From a virus: a stretch of 44,541 nucleotides of DNA. The translations under genes and the position numbers were made by a program. Each line of letters begins with the position of its first letter. Positions within the stretch are counted from its first letter, which is position 1. Below the pieces are notes generated by a model, which did not search any database, was not told the origin of the DNA, and saw only the letters and a list, made by a program, of their open reading frames with translations. Positions 16,233-24,967 of this stretch are shown here, in pieces. The stretch lies in the IMG/VR virus record IMGVR_UViG_3300020195_000049, positions 1-44,541 of that record; one strand, written 5' to 3'.

Positions 16233-16786
16233 TCGTCACGATTCTAGAGACCGGAGAATCGACAACGTTCAAGTTCCTACGTGTCGACTTCTCGAACGAA
16301 GCACATGTGACGGACCACCCGGTAGAGTTCGGGGCAGAAGTCTCGGACCACGTGCAGATCTTGCCGATCAGGTTCACAGCCGAGGTAGCGGTAACAGCTA
16401 GTCCTCTTAGCGCTATCCCGCAGCCTTTCGCCATCGATGATGCGGTGGGGTTCCTAGAGCGTGCACTAGGCAAGATCTCCACGGTAGTGATTCCCGGCGA
16501 GGGAACGTTTTCGTCTATGGTCCTGGAGTCCGTTCCCCACTCCAGGACCACCGCAGAGTTAAGGACTTTCGCGCTAAGGTTTAAGCACGTGCGGATCGCG
16601 ATGTCAGTTTCCGTGACCATCCCGCCGAGAATGCCTGCTCCTCTAGCAGCCGTAGGAGCTGCTACCGAGCAGCCGCTCGGGCAACAGGCTACGACTCCAG
16701 GCGTGCCGACCTCTAAACTAGCTACAACATCTAAGCTGTTCGATCTCGGTTCCTCGGCCATTGGGCTGGCTGGAGCGGTGTTCTGA
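16229..16786 (+). CDS. Baseplate protein (Dit-like / tube initiator candidate)
   Basis: 185 residues, ATG overlapping the tape measure stop (ATGA). The N-terminal beta segment (IVTILETGESTTFKFLRVDF), the DHPVEFGAEVSDHVQILPIR motif and the helical middle follow the outline of distal tail proteins found after tape measures in simple myoviruses. The DH(P)VE element is typical of proteins that start tube polymerisation. The C-terminus is Ala/Thr/Pro-rich and probably flexible. Confidence 0.72.
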   Translation: MIVTILETGESTTFKFLRVDFSNEAHVTDHPVEFGAEVSDHVQILPIRFTAEVAVTASPLSAIPQPFAIDDAVGFLERALGKISTVVIPGEGTFSSMVLESVPHSRTTAELRTFALRFKHVRIAMSVSVTIPPRMPAPLAAVGAATEQPLGQQATTPGVPTSKLATTSKLFDLGSSAIGLAGAVF

Positions 16787-17139
16787 TGCCAGAACGGCTT
16801 CCATTTTTCCACGAAATCCCAGCACATTCCTACACCGTCGCGCTGGACGGAGTCCAGTACGAAGTTCGGCTGGTGTACAGGCTAAGAACCGAGAGTTGGT
16901 ATCTCGATCTGATGGACGAGAACGGTCTAGCGCTGCTGCTAGGCATCAGGCTGTCTCCGAACTCCAGCCCAAACGCCGGACTAATCGTAACTGGCCCCCC
17001 TGGAGTCCTGTTTGCCTTCGGAGCGGATCCTTACGCCAGAAACGAGCTTGAGCTCTGGTACTTCAACGAGGCGGAACTCTTGGAAGCCAAGGCTGCCGCT
17101 CTAGTGGACGAGAGCCTGCCTTTGGTCTCGTTCCAATGA
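16786..17139 (+). CDS. Baseplate plug-like protein (DUF6983 outline)
   Basis: 117 residues, starting on the last base of the previous stop (TGATG). YTVALDGVQYEVRLVYRLRTESWYLDLMDE matches the pattern LDGxxYxxxxxYNxRxxxWYLD of small baseplate proteins in Pam3-like phages, where a homologue plugs the hub. Entirely beta-rich except for the C-terminal AELLEAKAAALVDES helix. Coupled to the hub gene by four bases. Confidence 0.75.
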   Translation: MPERLPFFHEIPAHSYTVALDGVQYEVRLVYRLRTESWYLDLMDENGLALLLGIRLSPNSSPNAGLIVTGPPGVLFAFGADPYARNELELWYFNEAELLEAKAAALVDESLPLVSFQ

Positions 17140-17975
17140 GCCTGTCTGGACTATTCGGTCGCCTGGTCGTTGTCGAGATCGGGCCGGAGCGGGGACCCGG
17201 GACAAGGCTTAGTTCTGACATGAGAGTCGGGTTCAAAGTCGAGCATAAGGCGTCTAAGACAGTATCTACCGCAACAATCAGAATCTTCAACGTATCTCCG
17301 ACTACGGTTGGCCTGCTGAACGCGCCACTATCAGTGATCCGACTGCTTGTAGGCTACGCTCCAGTAGCGAAAGTCATATTCCAGGGTCCTCCGGTAAAGG
17401 ACGGGATCGATATCATCGTGGAAGGTCCCGACCGAGTCCTTCAAGTCGATGCGGCTGACGGAGGCAGAGCGTACAGCGATACCTTTTTCCAGCTGTCGTA
17501 CACGACCCCCACAACCTTCGGCCAGGTTCTAGCCACGATTCTGGCACAGACTCAATGGGTAAGAGGTCAGATCACGGTGCCGGAATCGACCACGTTACCC
17601 TTCGGTCTGGCGCTGATCGGCAGACCGGCGGAAGTCATGGATAGGCTCGCCGCTGCCGTTCCTCCGTTCGGTGCTGACTGGTTCATTCGGGACAACGCGC
17701 TCTATGTCGTTCCTCGAGGGAGCGCGACAAGCGAGGTCGCACCGCTACTATCTTCGATTCAGGGGAACCTGATCGGAGCTCCACAAGCGACGAAAACCGG
17801 AATCAAAGTCAAGGCACTGATCGACGCAACGATGCGACCCGGACGGGCGATAGTCGTACAATCGTCCGGAGTCAACGGCACGTACATCTGTAAGGAGGTA
17901 ACGTTCCTAGGTGATTCTGGATTCGAATCTCCGTTCTACATGCAGATCACGGCTAAGCCTGTTGGGGTTCCCTGA
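17136..17975 (+). CDS. Baseplate hub protein (gp27 / gpD-like)
   Basis: 279 residues. The first strand set (MRVGFKVEHKASKTVSTATI then RIFNVSPTT) is the usual hub opening. It is followed by the QVLATILAQTQW and PAEVMDRLAAAVPPFGADWF segments where hub proteins fold their second tube-like domain, and YVVPRGSAT. The hub makes a trimer joining tube and spike. Coupled by ATGA to the plug gene and by TGATG to the spike gene. Confidence 0.82.
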   Translation: MSLSGLFGRLVVVEIGPERGPGTRLSSDMRVGFKVEHKASKTVSTATIRIFNVSPTTVGLLNAPLSVIRLLVGYAPVAKVIFQGPPVKDGIDIIVEGPDRVLQVDAADGGRAYSDTFFQLSYTTPTTFGQVLATILAQTQWVRGQITVPESTTLPFGLALIGRPAEVMDRLAAAVPPFGADWFIRDNALYVVPRGSATSEVAPLLSSIQGNLIGAPQATKTGIKVKALIDATMRPGRAIVVQSSGVNGTYICKEVTFLGDSGFESPFYMQITAKPVGVP

Positions 17976-18613
17976 TGGAGACTCCAGATCTTGGCGCGCT
18001 CCTGGCGGAAGTAGCCGCGTTTACTCGCGGCTCGATGACTACCGCAATCCCGGCTACGGTACTCGCGTACGATCCGGTTAGGCAGTTAGTCACTGTAAAA
18101 CCAACGGTCTCCGGACGTTATCACCATCCGGACAGCGATCAGCTGATCCCGTTCCCACTACCCGCTATCGCGAATGTTCCGGTCGCTTTCCCGTCTTCCT
18201 CTGGATTCTCGATTACTTGGCCGTTGCTTCCCGGAGATACGGTCTATCTGGTGATTGCAGACTCGTCGTTAGACGAATGGAAAAGCACGGGCGCAGCCGA
18301 GAATATCCCGATCGATACGAGGCGATTCGATCTTACGGACGCTGTAGCGATACCCGGGCTGCGGTCGATAGCGGATCCGATCCCGGCTACTGGCGTTTCG
18401 GCGACCGCTATGGTGATCGCTGGCGCAGATATCAGGCTCGGATCAGTGGCAGCCACAGATTTCGTGGCACTTAGCGCGAAGGTGATGGTCGAGCTGAACA
18501 AGATCATCCAAGCGTTCAACGTCCACGCACACGTCGCGCCTGGCACGTCGCCACCCGCTCCGCTGATGGTTCCAGCGTCGACGGTAGCCGCTGTCAAAGT
18601 AAAGGCAGAGTAG
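17975..18613 (+). CDS. Baseplate central spike (gpV / Gp138-like)
   Basis: 212 residues. The N-terminal OB-fold is recognisable from ATVLAYDPVRQLVTVKPTV, NVPVAFPSSSGFSITWPLLPGDTVYLVI and SSLDEW. Downstream beta strands (VIAGADIRLGS) form the short spike shaft. The C-terminus has HAHVAPGT, reminiscent of the His-x-His iron-binding tip of phage spikes but without a clear apex domain. It is the membrane-puncturing tip of the tube. Confidence 0.88.
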   Translation: METPDLGALLAEVAAFTRGSMTTAIPATVLAYDPVRQLVTVKPTVSGRYHHPDSDQLIPFPLPAIANVPVAFPSSSGFSITWPLLPGDTVYLVIADSSLDEWKSTGAAENIPIDTRRFDLTDAVAIPGLRSIADPIPATGVSATAMVIAGADIRLGSVAATDFVALSAKVMVELNKIIQAFNVHAHVAPGTSPPAPLMVPASTVAAVKVKAE

Positions 18614-18615
18614 CA

Positions 18616-18888
18616 CTATGGCGTTCTGGACCCTGGCCCGAACGCCGGAGATTCCCAGGTTGATCCTGGCTCTGGCTTGTTCATTTCAGCCGTTGGCTCG
18701 TCATCTGGCGGATTGAGTAGCCTCAAGAACTCATCGCTCCTGAGTTCTTCCCACTTCGTCTCACCCAGCCTACGTCTCCTGAACGATGGCATCCGCCCGC
18801 TAGGCTGGATGGTCTGTGCCAACCGCTCTAGGAGCCAGGTGCCGCCTTCGTCTCGATACTTACCCATACGTACGTAGTCTGTGGCCAT
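18616..18888 (-). CDS. Reverse-strand hypothetical protein within baseplate cluster (90 aa)
   Basis: The only leftward frame in the baseplate block, filling the 308-base gap between spike and gp25-like genes. It is strongly charged (GETKWEELRSDEFLRLLNPP) with a Pro/Glu-rich tail. The rightward frames over the same bases are serine-rich and look like shadows. The ribosome site is poor (AGGATATC, 15 bases away). No family is recognised. A real gene here would need its own promoter, so confidence is moderate. Alternatively the gap is non-coding. Confidence 0.5.
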   Translation of the reverse strand: MATDYVRMGKYRDEGGTWLLERLAQTIQPSGRMPSFRRRRLGETKWEELRSDEFLRLLNPPDDEPTAEMNKPEPGSTWESPAFGPGSRTP

Positions 18889-18921
18889 CGCAAGATGATA
18901 TCCTGATGCGGAGAGGCTAGG

Positions 18922-19380
18922 GTGCCAGTTCAGTCTGACGTGTACATGGACCCAGCGACCGGCGATCTCCCGGAAGTTTCTCGTTTCACGACCGGCATAG
19001 AGCTAGTCGAGCAACGGATCCGGCTCCGGCTCCGACGCGGGGTCGGAGAATGGTTCTTAGACCCGGGAGGCACTGGCCTCCCGCTGATCGAATGGCGCGA
19101 GGCGAAACCGCCAGACGTGGCAGCGATCGTGTCGAGGGTTCAGACCGAGATCCGCGAGATCCCTGGTGTATCTGCCACTAAGAATTTCGATGGAGTTCAC
19201 GATTCGGCAGCTAGAAGGCTAACTATTTCGGGGGATGTGCTGGTTGACGTAGGCTCCGTAACAACTATCGTCATCTCTGCTCCGACAGATCCGGCTCGGA
19301 ACACGTTCCTATTTCAGATCTTCTTCACACGCGGATCCGGCCCGATCGTCAGACCGTCGCCTGTTTTCGTGGGGTTCTAA
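18922..19380 (+). CDS. Baseplate wedge protein (gp25 / gpW-like)
   Basis: 152 residues from GTG behind GGAGAGGCTAGG. The gp25-type core is clear: GIELVEQRIRLRLRRGVGEW, then FLDPGGTGLPLIEW and the late VSRVQTEIREIPGV helix. These proteins nucleate sheath assembly on the baseplate. The start region (DVYMDPATGDLPEV) matches versions found in simple myoviruses. The J gene follows with no gap. Confidence 0.9.
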   Translation: MPVQSDVYMDPATGDLPEVSRFTTGIELVEQRIRLRLRRGVGEWFLDPGGTGLPLIEWREAKPPDVAAIVSRVQTEIREIPGVSATKNFDGVHDSAARRLTISGDVLVDVGSVTTIVISAPTDPARNTFLFQIFFTRGSGPIVRPSPVFVGF

Positions 19381-20547
19381 ATGCCGCTTGAACTAGGCCT
19401 CTCCGATGCAGGATTACAAGTCCCTAGACTCGCCGATTATCTCGAGGAGATCCGGGACAGCTATCGCGCAGACACTGGGATTGACGTTGACTGGGATTCC
19501 GATCTAGTGCTCGGAGTACTCACCGCGATCATGGCGAAGCTCCTAGACCAGCAGGCGGAGGCTCTACAAGCCGTATGGGACGGATTCGGCGTCAACCAGG
19601 CTACGGGCGTCCAGCTGTCGAACATCGCTCTATTGAGCGGCGTAGCGCGCAAGAAGGCTACTCGCTCACAAGCTGTCCTCACGCTGATCGGTGATCCCGG
19701 CACTGTGATCGCCGAAGGGAAGCTGGTCGAAGGCGGAGGCCTGGATGGCAGGTCTAGGTGGGAGATCTCCGAAGATGTGACGCTAGACGGAGCTGGCGAA
19801 GGAGAGGTTATCGGGATCGCTGTAGAATCCGGGAGAACTGTAGCCCTGGCTGGAGAGATCGACGCTATCGTGACGCCTGTTACCGGGTGGGATTCGGTCG
19901 GCAATCCGGGGAACGCCAGCATTGGGCTCGATGCAGAGTCGGATGCCGATCTGCGAGTGCGACGCCAGCAATCGATCCAGCTGTCCGGCGGTATCGGGAT
20001 CGGAGCGTTGCGTGCCAAGATCCTAGATCTGGATTTTATCGAATCCTGCTCGGTGATCGACAACCCGGACAACGACCCGCAGATCGTCGAAGAGATATCG
20101 CTACCAGCGCATAGCTACCTGATCATCATTCTGCCGGCCACGTTGACCGCAGGCCAGAAGACGGAGCTAGCCCAGCTGATCTACTCCAGCGTAGGAGTGG
20201 CATCGAGATCTGCCGGAACCAGCGAAGTCGTAACGCTGACCGGAGCGGACGGGTTCAACAAATCGATCAGCTGGGATTACGCTGTTGAAGTCGAAGCGAA
20301 CCTTGAAATCAACTTGACGATGTCCATCGGCTACTCTATCGCAGATGCTGGCGTAGTCCTGCGAGCGTTGGTCGAGGATTACATCGGGACAATCACGATC
20401 GGACAGCCGCTGCTTCAGCTTAGAATCGCGGCGCTGGCCGCTACGATTCCAGGCGTGATCGGGATGGTGGCTGACGTGAACGGATCCCCGAACCTTCAGG
20501 TTTCGGCAATTGAGCAGATCGTTCCCGGCTCTTGGTCGGTGACCTAG
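19381..20547 (+). CDS. Baseplate J-like protein
   Basis: 388 residues, ATG immediately after the previous stop. Baseplate_J features are GLQVPRLADYLEEIRDSY at the N-terminus, QQAEALQAVWDGFGVNQATG, the GWDSVGNPGNASIGLDAESD loop and SDADLRVRRQQSIQLSGG. The C-terminal VSAIEQIVPGSW segment is also usual. It forms the baseplate wedge ring with the gp25-like and gpI-like proteins and transmits the contraction signal. Confidence 0.92.
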   Translation: MPLELGLSDAGLQVPRLADYLEEIRDSYRADTGIDVDWDSDLVLGVLTAIMAKLLDQQAEALQAVWDGFGVNQATGVQLSNIALLSGVARKKATRSQAVLTLIGDPGTVIAEGKLVEGGGLDGRSRWEISEDVTLDGAGEGEVIGIAVESGRTVALAGEIDAIVTPVTGWDSVGNPGNASIGLDAESDADLRVRRQQSIQLSGGIGIGALRAKILDLDFIESCSVIDNPDNDPQIVEEISLPAHSYLIIILPATLTAGQKTELAQLIYSSVGVASRSAGTSEVVTLTGADGFNKSISWDYAVEVEANLEINLTMSIGYSIADAGVVLRALVEDYIGTITIGQPLLQLRIAALAATIPGVIGMVADVNGSPNLQVSAIEQIVPGSWSVT

Positions 20548-21170
20548 TGGCCACGCATCCAGAAGAGCACAACCTGATCTATGAGCCAGATCAGGCCAAG
20601 AGAGCACAAGAACTCCTTCTGTGGCAACAGTCGGACAAGGCTAGACTGATCGCCTTTGTCCGAGCGCTGGCTGCCGGAGCGCAGCTCGCAGAAAACACAA
20701 CTTGGGCTGTGATTGTAGGATCTACTACCCTTGCTGGATCGGAAGGCGTAAATCTCGAACGATGGGGAGACGTCGTAGGAGAGGTCAGAGGTGGGCTGAC
20801 TAATCAGGAAGAATACCGAAAGTTCATTAATCTTCGAGTGAGAGTAAACAGCGAGGCACCTAGCGAAGATGCGATGTGGGCAGTGTTGGATGCAGCTGTA
20901 GATCCGTCGATCGTCACCAGCCATTACGTGGCTGATGGGATCGTCTATCAGGTAGCATCGCTCGACTGGACCGACGATGCGCAAGCTGCGCATGCTGGAG
21001 CGCTGATTAGAGACTTCAGGCCTACAGGGACGTATGCTGGAGTCATGGAATACGTTCCGGATCACTTTGCCTTAGACTGGGAAGCCAATGCCCCGGTCAT
21101 CGCCGGGTTATCTAGTCCAGGGACGGCCGTTGTGTCTCGACTGATCTATGACGGGAGATCACGTGGCTAA
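20547..21170 (+). CDS. Baseplate wedge / tail protein I-like
   Basis: 207 residues from a GTG sharing a base with the J stop. Helical N-terminus (DKARLIAFVRALAAGAQLAE) followed by ERWGDVVGEVRGGLTNQEEYRKF, which is the conserved core (GxxVGExRGGLxDxxYR) of this wedge protein in small myoviruses. The C-terminal part (DAAVDPSIVTSHYVADG) is beta-rich and probably carries the fibre attachment site. Confidence 0.8.
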   Translation: MATHPEEHNLIYEPDQAKRAQELLLWQQSDKARLIAFVRALAAGAQLAENTTWAVIVGSTTLAGSEGVNLERWGDVVGEVRGGLTNQEEYRKFINLRVRVNSEAPSEDAMWAVLDAAVDPSIVTSHYVADGIVYQVASLDWTDDAQAAHAGALIRDFRPTGTYAGVMEYVPDHFALDWEANAPVIAGLSSPGTAVVSRLIYDGRSRG

Positions 21171-22404
21171 CGAAGCCGACAGCAATCATACAACGCCGCT
21201 CCCCAGGTGGGGAGAGACAGCTGGCGAGGTCCCAGGCGTCGGAGTCGTGGAACCAAGCGGCGGGAAGAAAGACACCGGGTGGGTTCCTGGAGTCGACGTT
21301 CCGGTCGGAGAATGGTGGAACTGGCTTCACTGGGCAGCAGGCGTAAGTCTGCGTTATTTTCACAACCGGGCTGAGCTGGTCTGGCCTAGACCGCAGGTTG
21401 TCAGCGGCGCTGATCCTGGAGAGGGTGTAGTCACCAATGGCGTAGGATGGAGCGTCGACGTAACGAGCTGCCGGGTACTGATCGGCGGAGCGATGTATAC
21501 GGTCCCGGCTGCGACGAACCTCGCCGTTACTGACTCCGCTATCGCGCAGAGTCGCATTGATCTGGTAGTCGCTCGACTCGATGCACTGATTCCTGAATTC
21601 TTAATTGTGGAGGGGACTCCCGATACCCCAGGAAGCCAGGTAGCTCCTAGCGCTCCAGCCGATACGGTTCCTATCGCTGAAATTCTGATTCCGCTATTGT
21701 CTGGAGTTCCGGGGGCGAAAACCTCCCGCAGAGAGTTCGGGGCACTTGACGCCGACGCAGTCCGCAGTCCGCAGATCCTCAAGGCTGGGTCGATGGGCGC
21801 TGGGATCTCCATGCTGGAGGTCTATGGATCTGACAGCGGGCTCTACGAGGACAAGGTAACGATCGGACCATCGGACGATCCGTTCCTGGTAGCCGACGAT
21901 ACCGACATGCGGGTGGAACCTGAAGTCTTCAGGTTCAAGGGGCCGATAAATCGAACTTACGATCTGGGCCCTCCTGACTTCCAGTTCGGCGCCATTGACG
22001 TGAGCGACGTTGATGCGAGCGGGATCGATGCGTCGAACAGCGTAGGCTACGCGCTGATCCACCGCAACGCGGGATCGGCCACGGCGGCAGCCGCCGTCAG
22101 GCTGCCACACGGTGTAATCATTACCGGCTGGACCGTTCGCGGGACGCAGCCAGACACACCGACGCTCAACGCATCAATGTACAAGGTGAACAAGTCAACG
22201 AACGTTCATACGATTATCGGGACTAGCGATATTAGTGGCGGAATCGGAGACTTTTCGCTGTCTAACTCTAGCCTGTCCGAGACTACAGACTTGAATACCT
22301 ACATGTACAAAATGCATCTTGTATTCAGTTCTTTCGACGATTCTCCCAGGTTCTGGAATGCGTCGATCGTGTACACTGAAACTCATCCATTCAACGGGCT
22401 GTAA
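21163..22404 (+). CDS. Tail fibre / receptor-binding protein candidate
   Basis: About 413 residues from GTG behind GGGAGATCAC, overlapping the previous gene by eight bases. The N-terminus is Gly/Pro-rich with the tryptophan-rich segment GEWWNWLHWAAGVSLRYFHN, typical of baseplate-anchoring tail proteins. A beta-rich middle resembles fibre shafts (VTSCRVLIGGAMYTVPAATN), and the C-terminal domain has NSVGYALIHRNAGSATAAAA. No enzymatic motif is visible. It probably links baseplate and distal fibre or binds the receptor. Confidence 0.7.
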   Translation: MANEADSNHTTPLPRWGETAGEVPGVGVVEPSGGKKDTGWVPGVDVPVGEWWNWLHWAAGVSLRYFHNRAELVWPRPQVVSGADPGEGVVTNGVGWSVDVTSCRVLIGGAMYTVPAATNLAVTDSAIAQSRIDLVVARLDALIPEFLIVEGTPDTPGSQVAPSAPADTVPIAEILIPLLSGVPGAKTSRREFGALDADAVRSPQILKAGSMGAGISMLEVYGSDSGLYEDKVTIGPSDDPFLVADDTDMRVEPEVFRFKGPINRTYDLGPPDFQFGAIDVSDVDASGIDASNSVGYALIHRNAGSATAAAAVRLPHGVIITGWTVRGTQPDTPTLNASMYKVNKSTNVHTIIGTSDISGGIGDFSLSNSSLSETTDLNTYMYKMHLVFSSFDDSPRFWNASIVYTETHPFNGL

Positions 22405-22406
22405 AC

Positions 22407-23132
22407 ATGGCAGACATCTACACTACAGCCACGGAATTAGCGATCCTGCAAGCCGGACGCACGCCGGTCTGGGAGGCTCAGGACGGAGACGAAGCGCTGA
22501 CTCCGCCATCAGCGGCTGGTAGCGGCGTGTACCTCGAGAAGGCCGTTCGGGCGCTCATGTTCGTCGCACTACGCGAGCAGCCGCATCGCCGAACTGCGAG
22601 ACTCACGATCCCGGTTCCCGACTTGACTTGTGTATATACGGTCACGATCAACGGCATTGATGTCGACTACGACGCTACTGCAGGCTCTGCAGCAGACGTG
22701 GATGACATCGTCGACGGGATCGTGGCAGCGCTGAATTCGGATGTCGACGTCAGCGATATCGTAGTCGCATCGAGCGCGGCCGGCTCTACCGTCCTGCTCC
22801 GGGGAGTTGGAGAGGCAGACTATTCGGTAGCTTTCACCGAAGACTCTGCTGCCACGCTAGCCATAGTGGCTGATCTCTGTACCGCCGAAGCTCGGCTGTG
22901 GTGGCTGCCCGCGGCACGCGTCGACTCCGACCCTGTCGAGCGCTGGGCTTGGTCCGGCGAGACTTATGCAGTAGGCCGAAGGGGAGCTATCGTCCGAGTC
23001 GACACCGCAGGTATGGAGCGGGTGGCTATCCAGCTCTCGGAGCGAGCTGGCCACTCCGGAGACAGTGCGCTCGTCACGTACAGCGATCCGCAAATCCTGA
23101 TCGGCACTTGCCTGTCGGAGCTCGAGCCATGA
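22407..23132 (+). CDS. Fibre-region structural protein with shared beta module
   Basis: 241 residues. Residues about 75-150 (YTVTINGIDVDYDA then VDDIVDGIVAALNSDVDV) repeat the module inserted twice in the head cement protein. The C-terminal part (RWAWSGETYAVGRRGAIVRV) is beta-rich. No family name is known to me. The place between fibre genes suggests a virion accessory protein. Its stop overlaps the next start (ATGA). Confidence 0.65.
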   Translation: MADIYTTATELAILQAGRTPVWEAQDGDEALTPPSAAGSGVYLEKAVRALMFVALREQPHRRTARLTIPVPDLTCVYTVTINGIDVDYDATAGSAADVDDIVDGIVAALNSDVDVSDIVVASSAAGSTVLLRGVGEADYSVAFTEDSAATLAIVADLCTAEARLWWLPAARVDSDPVERWAWSGETYAVGRRGAIVRVDTAGMERVAIQLSERAGHSGDSALVTYSDPQILIGTCLSELEP

Positions 23133-23425
23133 GCGCAGTCCTGCTAATTGTAAACAAGCCAGACCAGGTCAGCCTGACCACAGCTATGACCAGGCTAATA
23201 TTTGGCGACGACATCGATTACGTCGAGATCTCTGCGCCAGATGACATGTATCTTGTCCTGGATGACACAATAAACGATGGCGACGCTGTCCCGGCCACGG
23301 CGCGATTCCGGATCCCAGCGAATACGATCTACCCGATCCTCAACATCGGCATCCGCCCGTTGATCTGCGCGAAGTCTGGAACGACTACAGCGAACCTGCT
23401 GCCTCAACCACGCGAGGAATTCTGA
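23129..23425 (+). CDS. Small hypothetical structural protein (98 aa)
   Basis: MSAVLLIVNKPDQVSLTTAM starts a compact beta-rich protein with strands YVEISAPDDMYLVLDD and RFRIPANTIYPILNIGIRPL. It overlaps both neighbours (ATGA before, TGATG after), so it is made with the fibre proteins. No family is recognised. It could be a fibre chaperone or a small decoration protein. Confidence 0.65.
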   Translation: MSAVLLIVNKPDQVSLTTAMTRLIFGDDIDYVEISAPDDMYLVLDDTINDGDAVPATARFRIPANTIYPILNIGIRPLICAKSGTTTANLLPQPREEF

Positions 23426-24684
23426 TGCCACGTAGGCGCCAGCGCCCGCGTCCGATCGGAGGCTCGGCGCCTGCCGGAGTGACCGTTAACGGTGACTTCG
23501 TCAGTGCAGGAGACTTCAGTGACAACAACCCTTCGCCCCCTGGCGGATCGGTAAACGTAGTGTGGGACTACGATCCCGGCACTGGCGAGGTATCGGCCAG
23601 CGTCCCGAATACCTTCGGATCCGGAAATTCCGATGTCACGGTCAACGGCGGAGGAACTGTAGCCAGCGCGAACTTCAACGCGTCGACTCCCGCCGCTCCG
23701 GCCAGCGCGCTGAATGTCACATGGCAGTCAGCCGGAGGGATCTCCGCCTATGTAGCGAAGGCAGATCTGGTGACGCTGCTCAACTTGAGCGCGATCGAAG
23801 TCAACGGGGGAGGAGTCAGGGCTGCCTCGGACTTCGGCGCGTCTCCTGCTGCGCCAGGGAGCGCAACGCTAGTCACTTGGCAGGCCTCCGGGAACAACGT
23901 CTCAGGCTACGTAGATCTAAGTTCCTACGGGGTAGGGGACTCCGATGTCACAGTCAACGGGGGAGGTGTCAGGGCTGCCTCGAACTTGAACGCTTCGACT
24001 CCAGCCGCTCCGGCTAGCTCGGTCAATCTGACTTGGCAGGCTTCCGGGAGCGACGTCTCAGGCTACATCGCCAAATCCTCCATTCTAACGCTGCTCGGCT
24101 ACCTGACACCGCCAGCCCCGACGCACACGGTGAAAGGCGTTTGCTGGATGGCTGGAAACGCAGCCGTTGCGAGTACTACGCAAGCAATTTCAGGGAATCA
24201 GTGCAAGTTCGGGATGCACTTCGAGGAGCACGATCTAGGCCATACCTACGATGCTATCGGGATGTTCTCTTCGTCAGGGGTTGGAAACAACGCTAAGACT
24301 GCCATTTACTCCGTAGGTTCAAACGGCAACCCTTCGGCTTTGCTCTGGAGCAGCGCGGTTAGTTCGACCAACACGGCTAACACTAATCATATATTCACGT
24401 TCGCAGGAGGCACCTGGACCGCAGCAGGCGCGACGTACAAGGATGGCTCCAACAGGCTCGTCCTGACTCGAGGACAGGCTATTTATACTGCCTGTATGAC
24501 CGATGGGAACGTGACATGGCGAGTTCTGAATGGAGTCCAGGTTAGGAACTTCGGGATATCTACCGATACGACTACAGGATACCAGGGATTCACCGAAAAC
24601 CAAACTTACCCGACGTTTACTGACCCCGCTACGCCGGTGTCTTTGACTGCGCAGTTGCCCTGTATGGTCCTCCGGTTCATCTGA
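23425..24684 (+). CDS. Repetitive tail fibre protein
   Basis: 419 residues. A basic start (MPRRRQRPRPIGG) leads into four degenerate repeats of about 45-50 residues (residues about 19-218) with the consensus VTVNGGGVRAAS, then STPAAPAS, then a strand ending VTWQASG and SGY. From about residue 230 a distinct C-terminal domain (VKGVCWMAGNAAVASTTQAI) could be the receptor-binding head. Repeated short beta units fit a trimeric shaft. This is the last structural gene; a hairpin follows its stop. Confidence 0.75.
   Translation: MPRRRQRPRPIGGSAPAGVTVNGDFVSAGDFSDNNPSPPGGSVNVVWDYDPGTGEVSASVPNTFGSGNSDVTVNGGGTVASANFNASTPAAPASALNVTWQSAGGISAYVAKADLVTLLNLSAIEVNGGGVRAASDFGASPAAPGSATLVTWQASGNNVSGYVDLSSYGVGDSDVTVNGGGVRAASNLNASTPAAPASSVNLTWQASGSDVSGYIAKSSILTLLGYLTPPAPTHTVKGVCWMAGNAAVASTTQAISGNQCKFGMHFEEHDLGHTYDAIGMFSSSGVGNNAKTAIYSVGSNGNPSALLWSSAVSSTNTANTNHIFTFAGGTWTAAGATYKDGSNRLVLTRGQAIYTACMTDGNVTWRVLNGVQVRNFGISTDTTTGYQGFTENQTYPTFTDPATPVSLTAQLPCMVLRFI
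23479..24078 (+). repeat. Four in-frame repeats in the fibre shaft
   Basis: Repeats begin near protein residues 19, 71, 124 and 174. The first is the most divergent. The others share GTCAACGG(C/G)GGAGG at the DNA level and the VNGGG motif in the protein. Such repeats let shaft length change by recombination. Confidence 0.8.
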
Positions 24685-24704
24685 CGGAGCGGGATTTGAT
24701 CGGC

Positions 24705-24729
24705 AAAGTATCCGCTTAGCGGATACTTT
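24705..24729. terminator. Perfect hairpin after the structural operon
   Basis: AAAGTATCCGC, loop TTA, GCGGATACTTT: eleven perfectly paired bases. It lies 20 bases past the fibre stop and 17 before the next start. The short ACTTT end on one strand and AAAG on the other would let it act, weakly, in both directions. It probably attenuates transcription from structural to lysis genes. Confidence 0.7.
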
Positions 24730-24746
24730 GGTTGCGAGAGGTGCCC

Positions 24747-24917
24747 GTGAGATTTTCCCCTCGCAATATTTCGTTCTCGAAATGGTTCGCCATTCTCCCC
24801 AAGATCGTCGAACTGGTCGAGACCGCAGTTCAGGCCATGAGAGATGGAAAGCTCGACGATAAAGAGCGCCAGCTACTGATGGATGAGCTTTATGGGATCT
24901 TGTCGTCGGTCCTCTAA
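24747..24917 (+). CDS. Small helical protein opening the lysis-like cassette (56 aa)
   Basis: GTG start behind GAGAGGTGCCC, just after the hairpin. The peptide has an amphipathic start (FSKWFAILPKIVELVETAVQ) and a charged second helix (MRDGKLDDKERQLLMDELYG). There is no full membrane span. No family is recognised. It is followed by coiled-coil and membrane proteins, so it may be part of lysis control or of peptide export. Confidence 0.6.
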   Translation: MRFSPRNISFSKWFAILPKIVELVETAVQAMRDGKLDDKERQLLMDELYGILSSVL

Positions 24918-24967
24918 CAGAGGCCAGCATGCCTACTGACGAACGATTTGCGGCTAGGAGGCCCGGA

